The translations under genes and the position numbers were made by a program. The notes beneath the pieces were generated by a model. It was not told where the DNA came from. It was given only the letters and a program-made list of their open reading frames with translations, and searched no databases. Below, piece after piece: positions 43,178 to 55,400 of a stretch of DNA of 64,000 bases. The first letter of the stretch is position 1, and every line of letters begins with the position of its first letter. Origin of the DNA: Euglena gracilis (taxonomy: Eukaryota > Euglenida > Euglenophyceae > Euglenales); NCBI GenBank assembly GCA_039621445.1, contig CP154956.1, forward strand, positions 61,502,362 through 61,566,361, written 5' to 3'.

Positions 43178-44019
43178 GCGGGAAATTGGCCATGGAACTT
43201 TTGGTGGTCGCTAGCGACCGGTCGCTAGCGACCATGGTCGCTAGCGACCGAATTCTGGCGACCGGTCGCTAGCGACCGTTGGTGGTCGGAGCGACCGGTC
43301 GCTAGCGACCACCAATAATTCGACCACCCCCCCCCTCTCAGAAGATTTTTAAGCCCCCCCCCCCCTGTGAAGGAAAAATTTCCCTCAGAGAAATACATGA
43401 AATTTTATATCAAAAATTCCTTTTTCTGCTTTTTAGGATCTTGCACAAAATCAGACAATGTTTACGTTACTTTGTCAAGAGGGCGGTACGGGGGTCCGGG
43501 GGGGGGGGGGGGGTGGGCGGCCGCGGGGGGGGGGGGGGTGGCATTACCCTCCCCCCCCCGCTAGATGACCAAGGGCGCCGAAGGCGCCTTAGGACTGTTT
43601 TGTTTACGGTGCGCGTGGCATTACATGCGCGCGTGGCCATGGGTCGGTTACCCCCCGGAAGGGATTTCGTTCTTGGAGGACGGGGGGGGGGGGGTGCGGG
43701 GGGGGGGGCGGCAGCCCCCCCCCCGCACCCCCCCCCCACCCCCCCCCCCCGCTAGACGACCAAAGGCGCCTTAGGACTGCGCGTGGCATTACATCCGCGC
43801 CTGGCCCTGGTAGCATCGTTTTGCAGTACAATTTGGGGGTTTTGCAATAAAATCCTATTGGGGGAGGGGGGCTTAAAAATTTTCTGAAGGGGGGGGTGGT
43901 CGAAATATTGGTGGTGGCGACCGGTCGCTAGCGACCACCAATGGTCGGTCGACCATGACCAACGGTCGCTAGCGACCGGTCGCTAGCGACCACCAAAAGT
44001 TCCACGGCCAATTTCCCGC
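43178..44019. repeat. Inverted-repeat element studded with the palindrome GGTCGCTAGCGACC
   Basis: The arms match inverted: GCGGGAAATTGGCCATGGAA, CTTTTGGTGGTCGCTAGCGA, ... GACCACC and TTTTTAAGCCCCCC on the left, and their complements at 43860-44019. The 14 bp palindrome occurs five times in the left arm and three times in the right. The centre holds two direct copies of CGCTAGATGACCAAGGGCGC, GGACTG... and GCGCGTGGCATTACAT (43559 and 43750), plus very long G and C runs. No reading frame with a known domain. Confidence 0.85.
43681..43752. repeat. G-run/C-run hairpin
   Basis: A G run, TGC, a G run and CGGCAGC are followed by a C run, GCA and another C run. This is a self-complementary G/C block inside the element above and is also able to form G-quadruplexes. 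Confidence 0.8.
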
Positions 44020-44091
44020 AATGAGCCAACAAATTCTGACAGGTTCCCCTCCGGCAGATTGAACCGGGGGGGTAGGGTGTGCCGGTGCCAG

Positions 44092-44359
44092 GGAAATGGG
44101 TGTTCGGGCAACGATTTCTTTTGTTGGGGAGGCCTTCCAGCCCCGGCCCTCCTCCCCGGGAGAGAAGGGCCCAGGGGCCCACCCTGGCGCGGAACTCCAC
44201 GCGCTGCCGGCGGCGATGCACAGGAAAGTGGCGCCCCCCCTCGGGCTTCCCTCCCATTCGGCGCGCGGGGCTGCCAGTGACTCCGCCCTTCGCAGCGGGC
44301 CCACGGGCCCCCACTCAGGGCTCGTGGTGGCGCCACGCCACACGGAGTCCTCTCCACAG
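44092..44359 (+). CDS. Candidate GC-rich exon, unknown product
   Basis: Between a possible acceptor (gtgccggtgccag ending at 44091) and a donor (CACAG|gtgtgt at 44360) the sequence is open. With the ATG at 44096 it is 88 codons in phase 0, including HPGAELHALPAAMHRKVAPP and SARGAASDSALRSGPTGPHS. Composition matches exons. All three + frames and the - strand are also open, so frame and strand are uncertain. No domain. It directly follows the palindrome element. Confidence 0.25.
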
Positions 44360-44519
44360 GTGTGTTGCGCCTCGCCCACCCCACCAATTATTATGTGCAA
44401 CGGTTGCACGATGGGCATGCCCCTTTGCCATTTTGATTCTGATGTGTTGGTATTGTGAAATGCATATGCATATATTATGTATAACATATAAAATGAATCG
44501 ATAATTGCAATGATATAAG

Positions 44520-44895
44520 ATCAATAAACCCCCCTCCCAAATAATAAACCCCCCCAAAAAACCCTCCAAATAATAAACCCCCCCTGAGGACCAACTTCGG
44601 CCGCCCAAATGATAAAACCCTCTCCTACAGGTGTGAAGGCAAAGGGAAAAAAAAGGTCTCAAAAAATAGCAGAAATGTTGCAAAAAATCGACAAAAATGG
44701 ATAAGATCGGTGCATAAAATATGACGAACAAGCGCCCATTTTTCAACAAAGCCCAAAAATACCAAAAAAATTGACCATTGGAGCCCGTGGAGGATTTTTT
44801 GGGTCGATCTTTGACTTCGAAAATATTGCTCAAATAATTACCCCCCCCCCAAATAATAAACCCCTGGAACCTGACTTCGAGTGTCCAAGTAATAA
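44520..44895. repeat. AAATAATAAACCCCCC-type dispersed repeat
   Basis: Blocks of AATAATAAACCCCCCC and CCCCTGAGGACCAACTTCGG (CC) recur, with a ~200 bp A-rich spacer. Close relatives (AAATAATACCCCCCC, CTCGGGGTCCAACTTCGGCC) lie at 45955-46025 and 46240-46330. Confidence 0.65.
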
Positions 44896-44904
44896 ATGCA
44901 AATG

Positions 44905-44942
44905 ATAATAATAATAATAATCATAATAATAATAATAATAAT

Positions 44943-44997
<55 letters not shown>

Positions 44998-44999
44998 TA
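44905..44999. repeat. AAT trinucleotide microsatellite
   Basis: About 90 bp of AAT repeats with single T and C interruptions. Confidence 0.9.
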
Positions 45000-45110
45000 A
45001 ACGGGCGGTTTTATATTTAGGGAGCGGTTTCTATGGACACGAAAAAAATACAATTTTGCACGTTGACATATTTTGCATATACCAATCTTAATATAATATT
45101 CCCGCACATA

Positions 45111-45742
45111 CAGTGTGGCCAAAAATTACGGAAGACACAAATTACGGCAAAAAAAAATTACGAGAAAAAAATTTTGGCAAAATTTCTATTTTGGAAAAAT
45201 TAATTTTGGCAAAATCTTGTCCCCGTGAAGGATTGACCTCTGGCACAGGTGAGCGACATTTTTGTCCTAATTGTGTGTTCAACGTATTTTTCTGTCCCCC
45301 AGTGGCCACAATCACTCGAGGTATTGTGGCACGTGCCCGTCCAGCAACGCTTGCAAAAAAATGGGGGAACGTTCAAGATCGGTCAGGTATGAGCAAAATA
45401 TTCGCTGGCAAAAACAGAATGGAGGCCGTTCGCTGCAACTTCTGATAGAATTGTGCCACTGATCAGGTGTCAGTAATTTCTAATGCAGAGCGATTTTTGC
45501 TGTGATTTTCCCCAGGTGCTTGATGCCGATCGCCCGTTTTTCAAGGAGCTGGCTGAGCATATACCATTAAAGAAACTGACATTCAATTGGGATGAGTATT
45601 GTGTTCTTTTGGGCACAAACCGGAAGTGGGCTGGAAGAGGGCGTCGGAAACCGACGGAGTGAGAAAATTACGAGAAAAAAATTATGGCAAAATTTGGGCA
45701 TTTTGCCAAAATTTCTGTCTTCCGTAATTTTTAGCCGCACTG
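45111..45742. mobile_element. Small TA-flanked terminal-inverted-repeat element (Tc1/mariner-like, non-autonomous)
   Basis: The ends CAGTGTGGCCAAAAATTACG (left) and the complement of CAGTGCGGCTAAAAATTACG (right) are flanked by TA at 45109-45110 and 45743-45744. The match continues as GAAGACA on both sides, and both sides carry further TTACGAGAAAAAAATT blocks. 632 bp, no transposase. The interior holds the two joinable exons listed next. Confidence 0.7.
45303..45662 (+). CDS. Two exons and stop inside a TA-flanked element, unknown product
   Basis: 45303-45386 and 45516-45662 join in phase 0 across gtatga and tttccccag. They read WPQSLEVLWHVPVQQRLQKN, GGTFKIGQ, then VLDADRPFFKELAEHIPLKK, LTFNWDEYCVLLGTNRKWAG and RGRRKPTE stop. 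A donor (CACAG|gtgagc, 45249) upstream suggests a third exon ending there and a 54 bp intron. The C-terminus is basic. No family recognised. Because the exons lie wholly within the element they may be captured host sequence; alternatively the element is the gene's own 3' end misread as mobile. Confidence 0.45.
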
Positions 45743-45767
45743 TACGCACATTTGCACATACAAACAT

Positions 45768-45935
45768 CCATCCATCCATACATCCATCCATCCATCCATC
45801 CATCCATCCATATATCCATTCATGCATGCATACATGCATGCATGTATGCATCCATCCATACATACATACATGCATACATACACACATACGTACATACATG
45901 CATGCATGCATACGAACATGCATACGTACCTATCT
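45768..45935. repeat. CATC/CATA/CATG tetranucleotide microsatellite
   Basis: About 170 bp of CATC, CATA and CATG units with occasional CGTA. Confidence 0.9.
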
Positions 45936-46329
45936 GCCAACCTAAATCCTCCCCCCAAATAATACCCCCCCAAATAATACCCCCCCCTCGGGGTCCAACT
46001 TCGGCCACCGAAATAATACCCCCCCCCTGGTTTCGGCCAACGGCCCCGATTTCGACCTGAAAATGTAGGTAAAAATCACAATCTTTTACAACAAATTACG
46101 AAAAGAATCGATTTTTCTGGATCATCTGGCTTCCAAAAAATGTTAAACTTCATGAGAAAGTACAAAAAATGACCCCAAAGGGTGGTTTTGGCGCTATTTT
46201 TGCTCTTACAGAACTTCGAAAAATTTTGAAAATTTTGGGGAAATAGTACCCCCCAAATAATACCCCCCCCCTCGGGCCGGGACTTCGGACGAAAAAAATA
46301 ATACCCTGGGGGGTATTATTTGGGGGGGG

Positions 46330-46379
46330 TTTACCTACCTACCTACCTGCCTGCCTACCTACCTTCCTACAGACAGATT

Positions 46380-46419
<40 letters not shown>

Positions 46420-46425
46420 GCAGTC
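46330..46425. repeat. CTAC and CAGA tetranucleotide repeats
   Basis: CTAC/CTGC units to about 46370, then about eleven CAGA units. Confidence 0.85.
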
Positions 46426-46429
46426 AGAC

Positions 46430-47395
46430 AGAAACACAGAGATATGTAGTGTATCAGGATGCGAGTACAAATGATGGAATTGGTCCCAGGACTCAACAAA
46501 ACACCCAGGTATGGTGAATTAGTGGTACCCTTGTGTGCCTGGTTCCACTGTGCTGAGCCGTATAATTATAAATAACAATATGACTTTAGAGTAAATAATG
46601 ATTTATATAGTATTTATAATGATTTAGATAATGATTTAGAATAATAGAATATAAATTACAATATAATTACAATTTTTGTGGCATTAATGTATAATAATGT
46701 AATGCATGTACATACGTACGTATGCACGCACGCAGGTGTGTATGTATGTGTGGCAACAAGGCTTTTCTTGGTCCCGCAGGGGCTCAAATAAACTCTTGCT
46801 GCCGTATGTATATATGTACGTACAAGACGGCTTTGCTACGCGAGCGAGCTTTGCTCACCCCACCCCACAGAAACCACATAAATAAGAATTTTGTAAATTT
46901 TGGTTGGAATATCTGCCCACCTTTCGAAAGCCCCTGAAGAGTGCTTTGGATCGACGGGCAACATCGCAACTGAAATGTGGAATTTAACGATCGGCGATCA
47001 CAGATTTGATATTTTGTAAAACTCTCGGAACGTACACTATGCATCGTGGCTGAAATATGTGAGAATCTGCCAAAAGCCCTTGAGAAGAGCCCAAAATCAA
47101 GGGCAGACACGTCCTGTGTAACCTACAAACTTACAAACTGACCTCAAAACCCACGAAACAAAACAAACAAAACGCCCCAAAATAAGAAATCCCACTTTGT
47201 TACCCATCCATTTTTGGGGGTAAATCCCTTTTTGTTTCCGAACTGTTGCTTTGAGTGCTGCCCTGACGCCTTGCTATTTCCGCATCCTACTCCAGACCCA
47301 TCATAGAAGGATGTAAAAAAAGAACACATGGCTGCAGGCTGCCTGCATGACTTGCGACGTTATGTGTGTGTATGTATGTATGTATGTATGCATCA
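46430..47395. other. Stretch without an established gene
   Basis: AT-rich at 46555-46700. A 108-codon - strand frame (46784-47110) has no domain or splice support. Nothing else was seen. Confidence 0.35.
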
Positions 47396-47399
47396 GGCT

Positions 47400-47815
47400 T
47401 TTGCTTAAGGACCCCGGGGGGGGTACTGGCAGCCAATCGGCAAGTCACTGAAAAAAATGGACTAGCTAGACCTCCCCCCGGGGGGGTGGGGTCCGGGGGT
47501 CCCCCCCCCCCACTGGAAAAAATTTACTCCTCTGGCGCTGCGTGCCGAGGTGGAAATGAGGGTTTTAATAGGTGTTTGGCTGATTTTGTTCCAAAAATTC
47601 CCCAAAATGGCCAAAACGGGCATTTTTGGCCATTTTTGGGGCCGCCAAAAAAATTTCCGGCGCTTCGCGCCGGTCACTGGAAAAAAAATTCCACTAGCTA
47701 GCCTTGCTGGCAGACCCCCACCCGGCCCCCCCGGGGTCTGCTAGAAATCCCACTAGCCAAATTGGGTCTAGCTGCAGTCCAGCCCCCCCCCCCCGGGGGG
47801 TACTGCAATCCCTTA
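47400..47815. repeat. Poly-G/C dispersed repeat with CACTGGAAAAAATTT and CACTAGCTAG blocks
   Basis: Repeated elements: CACTGGAAAAAATTTACTC (47511) and CACTGGAAAAAAAATTCCAC (47675), GACTAGCTAGACC and CCACTAGCTAGCC, a CGGCGCTTCGCGCCGG palindrome (47657) and several G/C runs. Non-coding. Confidence 0.6.
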
Positions 47816-48062
47816 TACATACATACATACATACATACATACATACATACATACATACATACATACATACATACATACATACATACATACATACATACAT
47901 ACATACATACATACATACATACATACATACATAAATACACATACACACACTTGCATACATACATACATACATACGTACGTACATACGTACGTACGTACGT
48001 ACGTACTTACGTACGTACTTATGTACGTGCATACATACATACATGCATGCATGCATGCATGC
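47816..48062. repeat. CATA tetranucleotide microsatellite with CGTA and CATG segments
   Basis: About 120 bp of pure CATA, then mixed ACGT/ACTT and GCAT units. This is the opposite strand sense to the TATG arrays further right. Confidence 0.95.
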
Positions 48063-49644
48063 ACGTTTGCATTGTAAGGTGTGTTGAAGGCGGTTCCCTA
48101 CCCCCAAATCTAAGCGCAAGTGTGTGTTTCACAGTGCATTTGTGTGTTTGTGTGACTGCCAGATGGTGTATTTCTATTTGAAAACTACTGCCTGGTTTTT
48201 TGTGTTTTGTTTTTGTGCATTTTGTGTGTGTGTGTGTGTGTGTTTTGGATGTGGTGTTTTCAGTGGACTTGTATTTTGGTCAGGTAAGTGGGATTTTCTT
48301 TTTCTCCCTTTTTTTGTTCTTTTGAAATTAGCCATCAAATTTCCTCCAGTTTGCCTGATTTAGCCTCCCTCCGCCCTTCAGAACTTCTCTCTGTGAAAAA
48401 AATTGGTGCTAGTTGGAAATTGGGAATGCAAAATTGTGAAAATTGCAAACGCACAAAGCAATGTGCCATTCGGTGCTGTCTCCCCCCTTTTGTGTTTTAT
48501 TAATTTTTGAGGGTGCCAAATGAGTCTCCCCCATTGTAAACGTGGCAAATTTGTTTGTCATGTTTCGCGAGTCACAGAATTTTTAGTGCAGCTTTTTTTT
48601 TGCAAAACATGCAAACAGTACAGAATATTGACCTCAGTGGAAAAAGATCACTGAAAATCAAAGTGTCCCACACAATATTGTGCCGTCTTTATGCATCGCA
48701 TCACATTCAGATGTTTTGTTCGAGTTTGCTGATGGGGGGTGAATGGATGAGTGGGTGAGTGGGTGGTGGTTGGGGGGGACATCGGGCAGAGTGGCCCCCC
48801 CAGGGGACCCAGGGGAGTGGTTTCCTCTATTTTCGGATTGTCGTGCCAAATTTTTTGGACCCCTAAAAATGAGGAATATAGGAGACAATGTTAAAGTTGG
48901 AGAAAAATAAATGCTGAAAAAACACTGCAAATGGGGGGGCCAGGTTTGTTGGCAGACCCTCCTGCAGGCTTTCCATCGTGACAGTGGAATGACAGTTTGT
49001 TTGTCCTGTTTCCCTTGGTTTGCAGGGGTTGCTGATGGTCCAACCCCCAGCCATGTAAGCTGGCACACCCTCCGGTCGCAGGCTCCTGAGTCCCTCGCAT
49101 GGGCCAGCGCGCTGTTTGGATTGGGCTTCGTTGGGGCATCCTCGTGGCCAGGCAGTTGTCTCACAGTTGGATGATACAAGCAAAATTTTTCAAAAATTTA
49201 AGGCATTTTTCAAGGCAATTTAAGGGGTCATTTTCCAAGTCGGTCCCAGGCATCAAACCAACATTTTGTTTGTTCTTGCAAGTGGTCCAAAATCAAAAAA
49301 CGAAGTCAAAGCACATTTTTTAGGTTCTTGCTGGCTTTACAATGTTCCAGCAATGCCAGAAATCATTTTTCTTCCCTGAGTTGGCCTGCTTTTTTTGCCC
49401 AGGTTATGCAGGTTCATTTTTGCTCTGTGCAAAAAATATTGCTAGTCCGAATTTTTTGAGTCATTTTAAGTTATTTCAAAACACTTTAAGGCATTTTGGC
49501 TCAAAATTTAAAGGCACATTTTTAGGAGTTTAAGGTATTATAGGGCGCCTTAAATATAACAAGGCCTGGTGGTCGATTTGTTGGTCAGAAAAATCACCAT
49601 TCTTTGGACAGAGGTGCTGCATGAGATGCCCTATGGTTCGGCTA
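48063..49644. other. Stretch without an established gene
   Basis: Contains a TG run (48222-48244), a family B-like copy near 49200-49460 with CAATGCCAGAAATCATTTTT and GAGTTGGCCTGCTTTTTTTG, and otherwise AT-rich sequence. No exons could be joined. Confidence 0.35.
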
Positions 49645-49685
49645 CAGTGTGTTTGTGTGTGTGTGTGTGTGCGCGCGCGCGCGTG

Positions 49686-49724
<39 letters not shown>

Positions 49725-49772
49725 ATGCGTGCGTGCGTCTCTGTATGCGCGCGCGTGCGTGTCTGTGTGTGT
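49645..49772. repeat. TG/CG dinucleotide and GTGC tetranucleotide repeat
   Basis: TGTG, then GCGC, then about 12 GTGC/GTGCGT units and a second GCGC run. Alternating purine/pyrimidine throughout, so Z-DNA is possible. Confidence 0.9.
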
Positions 49773-50439
49773 TCTCAAAAAGATGAGAAAAAACGGCCTG
49801 CCCCCTGGTTGGGTTTCCTCCTGCTGAGAACCAGCCAGCTGCGGCCTCCAATGGCAATGGCGGCCACTGGGGACTCTGATGCCGGTGTGCCGCTGCCCCC
49901 CCACTGCAGTCAGCAGGATTGCATCGCCTGTGAGCCATGCTACGCTGAAACTCAAAATCAAATCAACATTTTCTGTGATAGGGCCGCCCCAAACTAAAGC
50001 TCGGTGTCGGGTTGGTTCATGTTCCTGTTAGCAATTAAAAAAAACGAATGAAAATATGAAATAAAACAATAATAATAAATAACTCTATTTTTTTGTACAT
50101 CTGGATCCAAAGAAAATGAAGGAAATCAATCTCGCATTTTGGGGTTTTTCCCGTTTTTTTTTGTGTCACATTCTTCGAGGGTCCACGTTGAGTTCACCCC
50201 CCCCGCGGGCTACAGCAGTTCTGCAAAGATTTCATTTTTTTGGTAGTTCTGACCCTGCCGTTTACCAATCCAAATCCTGCCCAGGCAAGGGTGCAAATGC
50301 ACTGCTCGCATCTGGGAGCATTGGACCCCAGCTCTTTCGCGTATGGAGTTGTGTATATGTGTGCGGTATGTGTGGTTGCATATGTTTGTATTTCTGCATG
50401 CATACATGCATTACGCAAGTGTGCATACATGTATGTATG

Positions 50440-50898
50440 TGTCCATGTGTCTGTGTCTGTATGTATGTATGTAGGTATGGATTTTTTATGCAATGTGTCC
50501 ATGTATGTGCGTATGTATGTGTGTACGTACGTACGTATGTATGTACTATGTATGTGTATGTATGTATGTATGTATGTATGTATGTATGTATGTATGTATG
50601 TATGTATGTATGTATGTATGTATGTATGTATGTATGTGTATGTATGTATGTATGTATGTATGTATGTATGTATGTATGTATGTATGTATGTATGTATGTA
50701 TGTATGTATGTATGTATGTATGTATGTATGTATGTATGTATGTATGTATGTATGTATGTATGTATGTATGTATGCATGTGTGTATGTATGTATGTATGTA
50801 TGTATGTATGTATGTATGTATGTATGTATGTATGTATGTATGTATGTATGTATGTATGTATGTATGTATGTATGTATGTATGTATGTATGTATGTATG

Positions 50899-50930
<32 letters not shown>

Positions 50931-51474
50931 TGTATGTATGTATGTATGTATGTATGTATGTATGTATGTATGTATGTATGTATGTATGTATGTATGTATG
51001 TATGTATGTACGTATGTATGTATGTATGTATGTATGTATGTATGTATGTATGTATGTATGTATGTATGTATGTATGTGTGTGTGTATGTATGTATGTATG
51101 TATGTATGTATGTATGTGTGTATGTGTGTATGTATGTATGTATGTATGTATGTATGTATGTATGTATGTATGTATGTATGTATGTATGTATGTATGTATG
51201 TATGTATGTATGTATGTATGTATGTATGTATGTATGTATGTATGTATGTATGTATGTATGTATGTATGTATGTATGTATGTATGTATGTATGTATGTATG
51301 TATGTATGTATGTGTATGTATGTCTGTATGTATGTGTATGTATGTATGTATGTATGTATGTATGTATGTATGTATGTATGTATGTATGTATGTATGTATG
51401 TATGTATGTATGTATGTATGTATGTATGTATGTATGTATGTATGTGTGTGTGTATGTATGTATGTATGTATGTA

Positions 51475-51507
<33 letters not shown>

Positions 51508-51868
51508 ATGTATGTATGTATGTATGTATGTGTGTGTGTGTATGTGTATGTATGTATGTATGTATGTATGTATGTATGTATGTATGTATGTATGTATGTA
51601 TGTATGTATGTATGTATGTATGTATGTATGTATGTATGTATGTATGTATGTATGTATGTATGTATGTATGTATGTATGTATGTATGTATGTATGTATGTA
51701 TGTATGTATGTATGTATGTATGTATGTATGTATGTGTGTGTATGTGTATGTATGTATGTATGTATGTATGTATGTCTGTATGTATGTATGTATGTCTGTA
51801 TGTATGTATGTATGTATGTATGTATGTATGTATGTATGTATGTATGTATGTATGTATGTATGTATGTA

Positions 51869-51899
<31 letters not shown>

Positions 51900-52436
51900 A
51901 TGTATGTATGTATGTATGTATGTATGTATGTATGTATGTATGTATGTATGTATGTATGTATGTATGTATGTATGTATGTATGTATGTATGTATGTATGTA
52001 TGTATGTATGTATGTATGTATGTATGTATGTATGTGTATGTATGTATGTATGTATGTATGTATGTATGTATGTGTGTGTGTATGTATGTATGTATGTATG
52101 TATGTATGTATGTATGTATGTATGTATGTATGTATGTATGTATGTATATGTATGTGTATGTGTATGTATGTATGTATGTATGTATGTATGTATGTATGTA
52201 TGTATGTATGTATGTATGTATGTATGTATGTATGTATGTATGTATGTATGTATGTATGTATGTATGTATGTATGTATGTATGTATGTATGTATGTGCGTA
52301 TGTATGTCTGTCTGTGTCTGTGTATGTATGTATGTATGTCTGTATGTATGTATGTATGTATGTATGTATGTATGTATGTATGTATGTATGTATGTATGTA
52401 TGTCTGTGTGTGTGTGTGTATGTATGTGTGTCTGTA

Positions 52437-52467
<31 letters not shown>

Positions 52468-53306
52468 ATGTATGTATGTATGTATGTATGTATGTATGTA
52501 TGTATGTATGTATGTATGTATGTATGTATGTATGTGTGTATGTATGTATGTATGTATGTATGTGTGTGTATGTATGTATGTATGTATGTATGTATGTATG
52601 TATGTATGTATGTATGTATGTATGTATGTATGTATGTGTGTGTATGTCTGTATGTATGTATGTATGTATGTATGTATGTATGTATGTATGTATGTATGTA
52701 TGTATGTATGTATGTATGTATGTATGTATGTATGTATGTATGTATGTATGTATGTATGTATGTATGTATGTATGTATGTATGTATGTATGTATGTATGTA
52801 TGTCTGTATGTATGTATGTATGTATGTATGTATGTATGTATGTATGTATGTATGTATGTATGTATGTATGTATGTATGTATGTATGTATGTATGTATGTC
52901 TGTATGTATGTATGTATGTATGTATGTATGTATGTATGTATGTATGTATGTATGTATGTATGTATGTATGTATGTATGTATGTATGTATGTCTGTATGTA
53001 TGTATGTATGTATGTATGTATGTATGTATGTATGTATGTATGTCTGTATGTATGTATGTGTGTGTATGTATGTATGTATGTATGTATGTCTGTATGTATG
53101 TATGTATGTATGTATGTATGTATGTATGTATGTATGTATGTATGTATGTATGTATGTATGTATGTATGTATGTATGTATGTATGTATGTATGTATGTATG
53201 TATGTATGTATGTATGTATGTATGTATGTATGTATGTATGTATGTATGTATGTATGTATGTATGTATGTATGTATGTATGTATGTCTGTCTGTATGTCTG
53301 TCTGTA

Positions 53307-53337
<31 letters not shown>

Positions 53338-54400
53338 ATGTCTGTGTGTGTGTGTGTGTGTGTATGTGTGTGTATGTATGTATGTATGTATGTATGTATG
53401 TATGTATGTATGTATGTATGTATGTATGTATGTATGTATGTATGTATGTATGTATGTATGTCTGTATGTATGTATGTATGTATGTATGTGTGTATGTATG
53501 TATGTATGTATGTATGTATGTATGTATGTATGTATGTATGTATGTATGTATGTATGTATGTATGTATGTATGTATGTATGTATGTATGTATGTATGTATG
53601 TATGTATGTATGTATGTATGTATGTATGGTATTATGGTATGTAGGATGTATTTATGTGTGTGTGTGTATGTATGTATGTATGTATGTATGTGTATGTATG
53701 TATGTATGTATGTATGTATGTATGTATGTATGTATGTATGTATGTATGTATGTATGTATGTATGTATGTATGTATGTATGTATGTATGTGTGTATGTATG
53801 TATGTATGTATGTATGTATGTATGTATGTATGTATGTATGTATGTATGTATGTATGTATGTATGTATGTATGTTATGTATGTATGTATGTATGTATGTAT
53901 GTATGTATGTATGTATGTATGTATGTATGTATTTGTATGTATGTATGTATGTATGTATGTATGTATGTATGTATGTATGTATGTATGTATGTATGTATGT
54001 CTGTATGTATGTATGTATGTATGTATGTATGTATGTATGTATGTATGTATGTATGTATGTATGTGTTTTTCTCTGTATGTCTGTATGTATGTCTGTATGT
54101 ATGTATGTATGTATGTATGTATGTATGTATGTATGTATGTATGTATGTATGTATGTATGTGTGTATGTATGTGTATGTATGTATGTATGTATGTGTATGT
54201 ATGTGTATGTATGTATGTATGTATGTATGATGTATGTATGTATGTCTGTATGTATGTATGTATGTCTTTGTCTGTATGTGTATGTATGTATGTATGTATG
54301 TCTGTCTGTATGTATCTGTATGTCTGTGTGTATGATGTATGTGTATCTGTATGTATGTATGTATGTTGTATTGTATGTCTGTATGTGTGTGTGTATGTAT
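50440..54400. repeat. ~4 kb TATG tetranucleotide microsatellite
   Basis: Almost 4 kb of TATG units, with scattered TGTG, TCTG and TGTATG slips and only a few breaks (for example near 53627-53650, 53872 and 54064). Because the unit is 4 bp and lacks stop codons, all three + frames are open for over 1000 codons (CMYV or similar). These are artefacts of the repeat, not proteins. Confidence 0.98.
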
Positions 54401-55400
54401 GTGTCACGGTGACCCGTCATGTATGATGTGTTGCCTGCCACCCTATCAGGATGTATGTACGACTCCACATGTCTACCCTCTTCGTACTTCTATTCTGTTC
54501 CGCATGTACTCTCCCCCCAATGTTTCTCTCCCATACCTGAAAATCCATGTACATCATTCCAAAAAATGCATGCTGAAATCCCCAAAATGAGCCCATTGTA
54601 ATTTTTGAATTTGAGCCCTGATTTGCTAGCAGTAGCAAACACTAGCCATCTCTCACGGGCGGGCATATCCTGACCTCATTTCTTTCCTATTGCGGCATTT
54701 TCAAGCCCAACCAATTACTGGTGTTCCGTTGGAAGGATTTTCATTTCTTATGTGATTATGATGCCCTGCAAGAAAGAGCTCCACGTTTTTGTTAAAAATG
54801 TATATGTATGTAAGTCTACCACAGCCAGTCCACGGTTTTGGAGTTGGTGTGGCAATCAGCAATTGGCACACCTGGCGGGGCCATCCTTCCGAAATCTCTG
54901 AACCTGTCGAAAGTTCTTTTCTTATTAGAAAACGACAAAAAACGTGCCGAGGTGAACACATCCGTCATATACGTCATTGTACACTGGTTTCCAGCCGTTT
55001 CAGCACAGCATCTCCAAATGCCTGCCTCGCAGATGGCCTGGTTGTTGCTTTTCTTTGTACTCCAATTTTCTGCTAATCCAGATAAACTAAAACGTTTGAG
55101 CCGCAGCACCCTGGTATTTTTTGTTGCTTAATTTGTGGGTGCAATGCCTGCAATCCCAGCCTTTTTTTTATCACAGAATACAAAACCTTACATTAACGTC
55201 CCCAAGTAGCTCGCAAATTTCTTCAGTCAGCAAATTAGTTTGCAAACAAGCTGAACAGTTATGCCAGTGCCGCTGGTGCATCCTCATTCGCCTTCGCTCT
55301 GACTTAATACTTATTTCCGCGCACTCCTGCCCAAGCCCGATCCTTTTGCCTTGCGTGTCTCCCTGTCTGTTTCTTTTGCGGTGTCCGTTCTCGTTATCTT
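54401..55400. other. Stretch after the TATG array; no gene established
   Basis: A 97-codon + frame (54838-55131) has ordinary composition and a hydrophobic end (ASQMAWLLLFFVLQFSANP). It has no domain and no supporting splice joins. Nothing else was recognised. Confidence 0.3.

Noticed and set aside
43200-43320. CRISPR-like array of GGTCGCTAGCGACC
   Set aside because: Copies are palindromic, unevenly spaced and without unique spacers of constant length, in a eukaryotic setting.
46784-47110. 108-codon - strand frame
   Set aside because: Ordinary composition but no domain, no splice context and AT-rich surroundings; likely chance.
50116-54426. Open frames of 1000 to 1400 codons
   Set aside because: They run through the TATG array, which has no stop in any + frame. 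The product would be an endless CMYV repeat; not a gene.
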